Shown here in pieces: positions 58,789-64,000 of a stretch of DNA of 64,000 nucleotides. The position numbers and the translations under genes were made by a program. The DNA lies in contig JACKBN010000018.1 in NCBI GenBank assembly GCA_020634565.1, positions 65,050-129,049 on the forward strand, in the 5' to 3' direction. The DNA comes from Ardenticatenaceae bacterium. GTDB lineage: Bacteria > Chloroflexota > Anaerolineae > Promineifilales > Promineifilaceae. Every line of letters begins with the position of its first letter. The stretch's first letter is position 1. The notes beneath the pieces were generated by a model. The model was given only the letters and a program-made list of their open reading frames with translations, was not told the origin of the DNA and searched no databases.

Positions 58789-61700
58789 TGTTGCTGTAAG
58801 CTGCGTACTCGCAGTTCCTTTTTGCGCAACGCCTTGATCCCACTCACTGCGGCCTGGGCGGCAGACATCGTTGAAATGAGCAAAATGTTGTGCCGAATCG
58901 CTGCCGCCCGCAGCGCCGCCTGATCCTCATGCGCTTGTTGACCCAACGGCGTATTGATGATCAACTGAACCCCACCTGACGAGATGAGCCGGACTGTATT
59001 TAAGCCCGGCTCACTTGCTTTTGGCACCAATGTTACCGGCAAGTTCACCTGTTCCAGTGTTACGGCCGTTCCCTCTGTCGCGTACAATTTAAATCCCATC
59101 CGATGCAAATCACGCGCAATCTTGAGGGCAGTTGATTTGTCAAAATCATTCACGGTAATAAGCACAGCGCCGGTTAATGGCAGCGGTGTTCCCACGGCCA
59201 GCTGCGACTTGGCAAAGGCATGGCCAAATTGGGAGGCATGCCCCATCACTTCACCCGTGCTGCGCATTTCTGGCCCCAGACGCGTGTCCGCACCGGGGAG
59301 CTTGTTAAAAGGCAGCACCGCTTCCTTCACAAAGAAGCCATCAATCGGGGGCATGTGCGTAAAATTCAGCTCTGCCAGTTGGCAGCCTGCCTGCACCTGA
59401 GCCGCAATACGAGCCACAGGCAACCCCGTGGCTTTACTGACAAAGGGTACAGTTCGGCTGGCCCGCGGATTGACCTCAATGACGTACACCACATCATCCT
59501 TAATGGCAAATTGCACGTTCATTAAGCCCCGCACATTCAGAGCCAACCCCAACTTTTCTGTGTAATCCTGAATGATGCTCAGGTGATAGAGGCTGATTTT
59601 ATAGGGCGGCAGCACACAGGCGCTGTCGCCTGAATGGATGCCCGCCTCTTCAATGTGCTGCATCACGCCAGCCATCACCACCCGTTCGCCATCAGCTACC
59701 GCATCTACATCCACCTCAAACGCATCTTCAATAAACTGGTCAATGAGCACTGGATTGCCAGGAGAGACTCGTGCCGCCTCGGCCAAAAAGCTGCGCAGCG
59801 AATCGTCATCGTAAGCGATGGCCATAGCCCGACCGCCCAGCACAAAAGACGGCCGTACCAGCACCGGATAGCCAATCTCATGAACCACTTCCAGCGCCTC
59901 TTCCATCGAGTTAGCCAGGCCCCACGCCGGATGGTCGATTTCCAGCCTATGCAGCAAATCGCCAAAACGGCCGCGCGCTTCAGCCAGGTCAATACTGTCG
60001 GGCGGCGTGCCCCAAATAGGCACCCCGGCAGCGGCCAAACCAGCCGTCAGATTGATGGGCGTCTGACCGCCAAACTGCACAATCACCCCTTCTGGCTGCT
60101 CCAAATCAACAATGTTCAGCACATCTTCCAGAGTAAGCGATTCAAAGTAGAGGCGATCGGCCGTATCGTAATCGGTGCTAACCGTTTCCGGGTTACAGTT
60201 CACCATAATGGTTTCGTACCCCAGCTCTCGCAGAGCCCAACACGCCTGTACGCAGCAGTAATCAAACTCGATACCCTGGCCAATCCGATTTGGCCCGCCA
60301 CCTAAAATCATCACTTTTTTGCGATTCGTTGGATCGGCTTCGCAGGCAGATTCATAAGTGGAATACAGGTAAGGCGTGTGTGCTTCAAATTCAGCCGCAC
60401 AGGTATCAACGCGGTAGTAAACGGGGGTGATGCCCAGCGCCAAACGTTTTTGGCGTACGGCCGTTTCCGACCATCCCAACGCCTTAGCAATTACCACATC
60501 AGAAAAACCGTGCCGCTTTGCCTGACGCAGTAAGGGTGCCAACGCCGCATCTTCTGGCTGCGAGCCCAAAGCGATCAATTCTGCTTCAATTTCCAAAATC
60601 TCTTGCAACTGCACCACAAACCAGGGATCGATGGCTGTTTCGGCAATAATTTCCTGAGAGGAACGGCCGTTTCCCATCGCCACCGCCATCTGAAACAGTC
60701 GCTGTGCCGTAGGCACGCTTAATGCCGCCTCTGACGACTGCTCGGCTAAGGCCTGGCTGAAGCCCGGAATGCCGATGTCCAGCCCGCGAATTGCTTTGTT
60801 CAGCGCTTCGGTGAAGGTACGGCCGATGGCCATCACCTCACCCACGCTCTTCATCTGCGGGCCAAGCGTGGCGTCCACGCCGGGGAATTTCTCAAAGTTC
60901 CAGCGTGGAATTTTGACCACGCAATAATCAATACTTGGCTCAAAGCTAGCCGGCGTCACGCGCGTAATGTCGTTGGGAATCTCGTCCAGCGTGTAGCCCA
61001 CCGCCAGCAGTGCGGCAATCTTGGCAATGGGAAAACCCGTCGCCTTACTGGCCAACGCCGACGAACGAGAAACGCGCGGATTCATCTCGATGACAATCAC
61101 CTCGCCATTTTCGGGATTCACCGCAAACTGCACGTTGCTACCGCCCGTCTCCACACCGACAGCGCGCATAATTGTTTTGGCCAGGTCACGCAAATATTGA
61201 TATTCCTTGTCGGTTAGCGTTTGCGCAGGAGCCACCGTGATGCTGTCGCCGGTATGCACCCCCATCGGGTCCACATTTTCGATGGAGCAGACCACCACAA
61301 AGTTGTCGGCCTTGTCGCGCATCACTTCCAGTTCGTACTCCTTCCAGCCCAGCAGCGACCGTTCGATGAGTACCTCGTTGACGGGGCTAGAGCGCAAGCC
61401 GTGTTGGACAACAGCCTCAAACTGCTCTCGCGAATAAGCCACACCGCCGCCTGTGCCGCCCAGCGTAAATGAGGCCCGCACCAGCATCGGGAAACCAATT
61501 TCATCGACCACGGCTTCGGCTTCTTCCAGCGAATGCACAAAATGGCTCACTGGAACAGGCACGCCCGCCTCAATCATCGCCTGCTTAAACTTGGAGCGAT
61601 CTTCAGCCAGCCGAATCGCGCGCAGATCAGCGCCAATGAGTTGCACGCCATACTTGTCCAAAATGCCAGATTCAGCCAGCTCTACGGCCAGATTCAGGCC

Positions 61701-61982
61701 GGTTTGGCCACCTACGGTGGGCAGCACCGCATCTGGTTGTTCCGCAATTATGATTTTTTCAACGAGTTCGGCCGTCAGCGGCTCAATATAGGTCGCATCG
61801 GCAAATTCGGGGTCAGTCATGATGGTTGCCGGATTGGAGTTGACCAAAACGACGCGGTACCCTTCGCGGCGCAGCACCTTACACGCCTGCACGCCGGAGT
61901 AATCAAATTCACACCCTTGCCCAATCACAATCGGGCCAGAGCCAAGAATCAATATCGTTTTTATATCAGTTCGTTTACCCAT
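58752..61982 (-). CDS. carB: Carbamoyl-phosphate synthase large subunit (right-arm copy)
   Basis: The 1076-residue protein is identical to the left copy. It lies wholly inside the part of the repeat that shows no differences between arms. Confidence 0.93.
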   Translation of the reverse strand: MGKRTDIKTILILGSGPIVIGQGCEFDYSGVQACKVLRREGYRVVLVNSNPATIMTDPEFADATYIEPLTAELVEKIIIAEQPDAVLPTVGGQTGLNLAVELAESGILDKYGVQLIGADLRAIRLAEDRSKFKQAMIEAGVPVPVSHFVHSLEEAEAVVDEIGFPMLVRASFTLGGTGGGVAYSREQFEAVVQHGLRSSPVNEVLIERSLLGWKEYELEVMRDKADNFVVVCSIENVDPMGVHTGDSITVAPAQTLTDKEYQYLRDLAKTIMRAVGVETGGSNVQFAVNPENGEVIVIEMNPRVSRSSALASKATGFPIAKIAALLAVGYTLDEIPNDITRVTPASFEPSIDYCVVKIPRWNFEKFPGVDATLGPQMKSVGEVMAIGRTFTEALNKAIRGLDIGIPGFSQALAEQSSEAALSVPTAQRLFQMAVAMGNGRSSQEIIAETAIDPWFVVQLQEILEIEAELIALGSQPEDAALAPLLRQAKRHGFSDVVIAKALGWSETAVRQKRLALGITPVYYRVDTCAAEFEAHTPYLYSTYESACEADPTNRKKVMILGGGPNRIGQGIEFDYCCVQACWALRELGYETIMVNCNPETVSTDYDTADRLYFESLTLEDVLNIVDLEQPEGVIVQFGGQTPINLTAGLAAAGVPIWGTPPDSIDLAEARGRFGDLLHRLEIDHPAWGLANSMEEALEVVHEIGYPVLVRPSFVLGGRAMAIAYDDDSLRSFLAEAARVSPGNPVLIDQFIEDAFEVDVDAVADGERVVMAGVMQHIEEAGIHSGDSACVLPPYKISLYHLSIIQDYTEKLGLALNVRGLMNVQFAIKDDVVYVIEVNPRASRTVPFVSKATGLPVARIAAQVQAGCQLAELNFTHMPPIDGFFVKEAVLPFNKLPGADTRLGPEMRSTGEVMGHASQFGHAFAKSQLAVGTPLPLTGAVLITVNDFDKSTALKIARDLHRMGFKLYATEGTAVTLEQVNLPVTLVPKASEPGLNTVRLISSGGVQLIINTPLGQQAHEDQAALRAAAIRHNILLISTMSAAQAAVSGIKALRKKELRVRSLQQHHAASASPSLHS

Positions 61983-62746
61983 GGGTCTCCATTTATTGCT
62001 TTAACTATCAACTTACCAATTTTGAAGCGTAAGCGCTCGCCTTGATCTAAACGTGCTTGTAGAGCCAGCAACTTGTCTAAATGTGTGTCTACGGAAAAAT
62101 TCTCTACCAACCAGGGGACAGCCTTCAAATAGTAGACCAAAGCGCCAATGTCATAGAAAGTGAGGGTGCCGGTCCAGCTTTCGGCCATTTGCAGGTGCAA
62201 GTTGGTCTCACGAAAAAGTTTATCTAATGTGTATTTGAGATTGAAATATGGCCATTGCGGTGTTCCGCCCATAAAGCCAATGAGATCTTGCAGCCAACGG
62301 CCGTTCACCTGCTGCGTTAAAAAAGTGCCACCCGGCTGCAAAATGCGCTCGACTTCGGCCAGGTTGTAAGCAGTGTGGCGGCTAATCACCAGATCAAAAC
62401 TGTTGTCGGGGAAAGGTAACGGCCGTATCTCATCACTCGCCGCATTCACCACCTCTACCCCCAAGGGCGTCAGCCGCTCAGAAGCCAACAAAAAGTTCGG
62501 CTCCCACTCCTCGGTGGCCACAGTTGTCGCTGGCCATAAATCCTGCAACTTCAGCAACCGCTCACCGCCCCCTGTGCCCAAGTCCAGCAATGAATCGGCT
62601 TGGGGCAAGCATTCCCGCACCATTGCCATATATGACCAGGGCGGTTTTTCTTCGTGCCAACGGCCGTGTACATGCGAAAAATCCCAACCCTGAAAAGGCG
62701 CTCGTTCTTCCTCTTTCCAGAACGAAATCAAAGCATCCCGTTCCAT
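61961..62746 (-). CDS. Class I SAM-dependent methyltransferase (right-arm copy)
   Basis: Differs from the left copy by three substitutions clustered after the acidic motif (LKPFGVEVVNVA versus LTPLGVEVVNAA) and by many synonymous changes between about 62431 and 62545. SAM motifs are unchanged, so both versions look functional. Confidence 0.84.
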   Translation of the reverse strand: MERDALISFWKEEERAPFQGWDFSHVHGRWHEEKPPWSYMAMVRECLPQADSLLDLGTGGGERLLKLQDLWPATTVATEEWEPNFLLASERLTPLGVEVVNAASDEIRPLPFPDNSFDLVISRHTAYNLAEVERILQPGGTFLTQQVNGRWLQDLIGFMGGTPQWPYFNLKYTLDKLFRETNLHLQMAESWTGTLTFYDIGALVYYLKAVPWLVENFSVDTHLDKLLALQARLDQGERLRFKIGKLIVKAINGDPWVNELI

Positions 62747-62748
62747 CC

Positions 62749-63885
62749 CTACGCCTCTTGCATCATTTGCACAAAACGCTCAAAGAGTTCATCAGAATCA
62801 TGGGGTCCAGGAGAGCTTTCCGGGTGATACTGCACGGAGTACGCTTTGTGCTCTGGCGCAATAAGTCCTTCGCAGCAGTTGTCATTGAGGTTAAGGTGGG
62901 AAACCGTGACGTTGGCGGGCAAGGTGCTGGCATCAACGGCAAAACCGTGGTTATGGCTAGAAATCTGCACCTCGTCAGTGGCCGTCACCTGCACCGGCTG
63001 GTTGCCCCCGCGATGACCAAACTTGAGCTTGTACGTTTCTGCGCCCAGCGCCAGCCCCAAAATTTGGTGCCCCAGGCAAATGCCAAAAATCGGTTTTTGA
63101 CCCAACAGTTCTCGCACCGATTCAACCGCATAATCGCATGCTGCCGGATCGCCCGGCCCGTTTGAGAGAAACACGCCGTCCGGGTTCAAAGCCAACACTT
63201 CTGCGGCTGAAGTTGTGGCAGGCACCACCGTCACCCGGCAGCCCTGCGCCCCCAGCAGCCGCAAAATATTCCGCTTAATGCCAAAATCATACGCCACCAC
63301 ATGATACTGCTTACCGATCACTGACGACTGATTACTGATGTCCGGCTGCCACCAATCTTGCGCCTCGGCCCAATGATACGGCTCCGCACAGCTCACCTCG
63401 CGGGCCAGATCCAGGCCATTCATATCGCGGGCGGCGCGGGCCAGGGCCAGCACTTCCTCCGGTTCGACTGTGGCGCTGGAAATAGCGGCCCGCATCGCAC
63501 CGTGAGTACGAATGTAGTGCACCAAAGCGCGGGTATCCACATCGGTGATGGCTACGACGCCGCGCTCGGCCAGATAATCGGGTAGTGGCTGGCGAGAGCG
63601 CCAGTTGCTGACGATGGGGCTTAATTGGCGGATGATCAGCCCAGCAGCCCAAACGCGGCTGCTCTCGTCATCTTCCGGCGTCGTGCCAATGTTGCCGATG
63701 TGGGGCATAGTCATGGTGATCAGTTGGCCGTGGTAGGAGGGATCGGTGAGGATTTCCTGGTAGCCAGTAAGGCTGGTGTTGAAGACGATTTCGCCGCTAG
63801 TTTGACCAATGGCACCAAAGCCAAAACCTGGCCACAAAGTGCCATCTTCTAACGCGAGTAAAGCAGGAACAAGCTTTTGTTGCAT
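62749..63885 (-). CDS. carA: Carbamoyl-phosphate synthase small subunit (right-arm copy)
   Basis: One residue differs from the left copy (AAEVL versus AADVL near residue 229), plus about ten synonymous changes in the glutaminase half; the N-terminal half is identical in DNA. Confidence 0.93.
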   Translation of the reverse strand: MQQKLVPALLALEDGTLWPGFGFGAIGQTSGEIVFNTSLTGYQEILTDPSYHGQLITMTMPHIGNIGTTPEDDESSRVWAAGLIIRQLSPIVSNWRSRQPLPDYLAERGVVAITDVDTRALVHYIRTHGAMRAAISSATVEPEEVLALARAARDMNGLDLAREVSCAEPYHWAEAQDWWQPDISNQSSVIGKQYHVVAYDFGIKRNILRLLGAQGCRVTVVPATTSAAEVLALNPDGVFLSNGPGDPAACDYAVESVRELLGQKPIFGICLGHQILGLALGAETYKLKFGHRGGNQPVQVTATDEVQISSHNHGFAVDASTLPANVTVSHLNLNDNCCEGLIAPEHKAYSVQYHPESSPGPHDSDELFERFVQMMQEA

Positions 63886-64000
63886 CGCATCTCCTCTAAA
63901 ATGGGACGCAGATGAACGCTGATCAAAGTCGCGTGCTGCGAAATTTGTTGATTTTACTTCACGCTTTCAGCGCTGCTGCGTCATACGCTTAAGTAATTTT

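Larger units (their letters stand above)
2859..62667. repeat. ACGGCCGT: highly iterated palindromic octamer
   Basis: About 105 exact copies were counted by eye (about 96 outside the duplicated right arm), the first at 2859-2866 and the last at 62660-62667. By composition about one would be expected. Most are inside genes in several reading frames (Thr-Ala-Val, Asn-Gly-Arg codons), some between genes, often extended to A/T-ACGGCCGT-A/T. Near-miss forms TCGGCCGT and ACGGCCGC also occur. Confidence 0.9.
56887..64000 (-). repeat. Right arm of giant inverted repeat
   Basis: Reverse complement of 49773-56886. It is identical except for a patch at 62431-63199 (left 50574-51342) with about 29 substitutions and no indels. 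It continues to the window end. Confidence 0.95.

Noticed and set aside
59634..60305. 223-residue frame on the plus strand
   Set aside because: Antisense shadow of carB, present identically in both arms.

Overview
The window looks like part of a Chloroflexota (Anaerolineae/Caldilineae-like) chromosome, probably assembled from a metagenome. Pointers are the lipoprotein with a Thr/Val/Glu-rich 'VEVTRIVTE / VEVPVEVTR' stalk, the abundance of NarL-type regulators, the TgpA-type transglutaminase and DUF58 proteins, PIG-L deacetylases, a DUF309 protein and moderate GC. No rRNA, tRNA, phage, transposase or CRISPR was seen. The genus assignment is inference. 

Layout. 1-2.6 kb: 3'-truncated ROCO GTPase (LRR-Roc-COR) with a near-perfect 66-bp repeat array. 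2.9-5.3 kb: PRTase-like and guanylate-kinase-like pair, then two single-domain STAS proteins. 5.4-11.5 kb: LysM lipoprotein and a MarR-controlled heterodimeric ABC exporter. 11.5-26.2 kb: a dense stress and signalling block (Dps, CsbD-like, degenerate SDR, two AI-2E-family permeases, GlsB-like protein, a kinase-like protein without its phospho-acceptor His, atypical and canonical NarL regulators, a large GAF/PAS kinase, K+ channel, phosphodiesterase, MscL). Intergenic regions here carry two recurring operator-like motifs. 26.3-34.2 kb: lipid kinase, secreted expansin-like protein, SplB-like radical SAM protein, DUF309 protein, a MerR-controlled NAD(P)-epimerase operon, GH3 glucosidase. 34.3-49.4 kb: Ca2+-type P-ATPase, tandem PIG-L deacetylases, zinc-ribbon/NHL membrane protein, histidine kinase, TgpA and DUF58 proteins, FAD oxidoreductase, two SDRs, alpha/beta hydrolase. 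49.8-64 kb: carA - methyltransferase - carB, CBS protein, GlsB-like and DUF2062 genes, present twice as the arms of a spacerless inverted repeat centred at 56886/56887. 

The strongest unexplained signals are: (1) the palindromic octamer ACGGCCGT, about 100 copies by eye where about one is expected, inside and between genes, comparable in style to cyanobacterial HIP1; (2) the 7.1-kb-per-arm perfect palindrome, identical except for a ~770-bp patch of mostly synonymous differences, most simply an assembly walk through a hairpin and back along a strain bubble, but also the expected signature of a hairpin chromosome end or a real inverted duplication; (3) the signalling block, where proteins lacking catalytic phosphorelay residues sit beside canonical ones under shared motifs, possibly an undescribed stress circuit.
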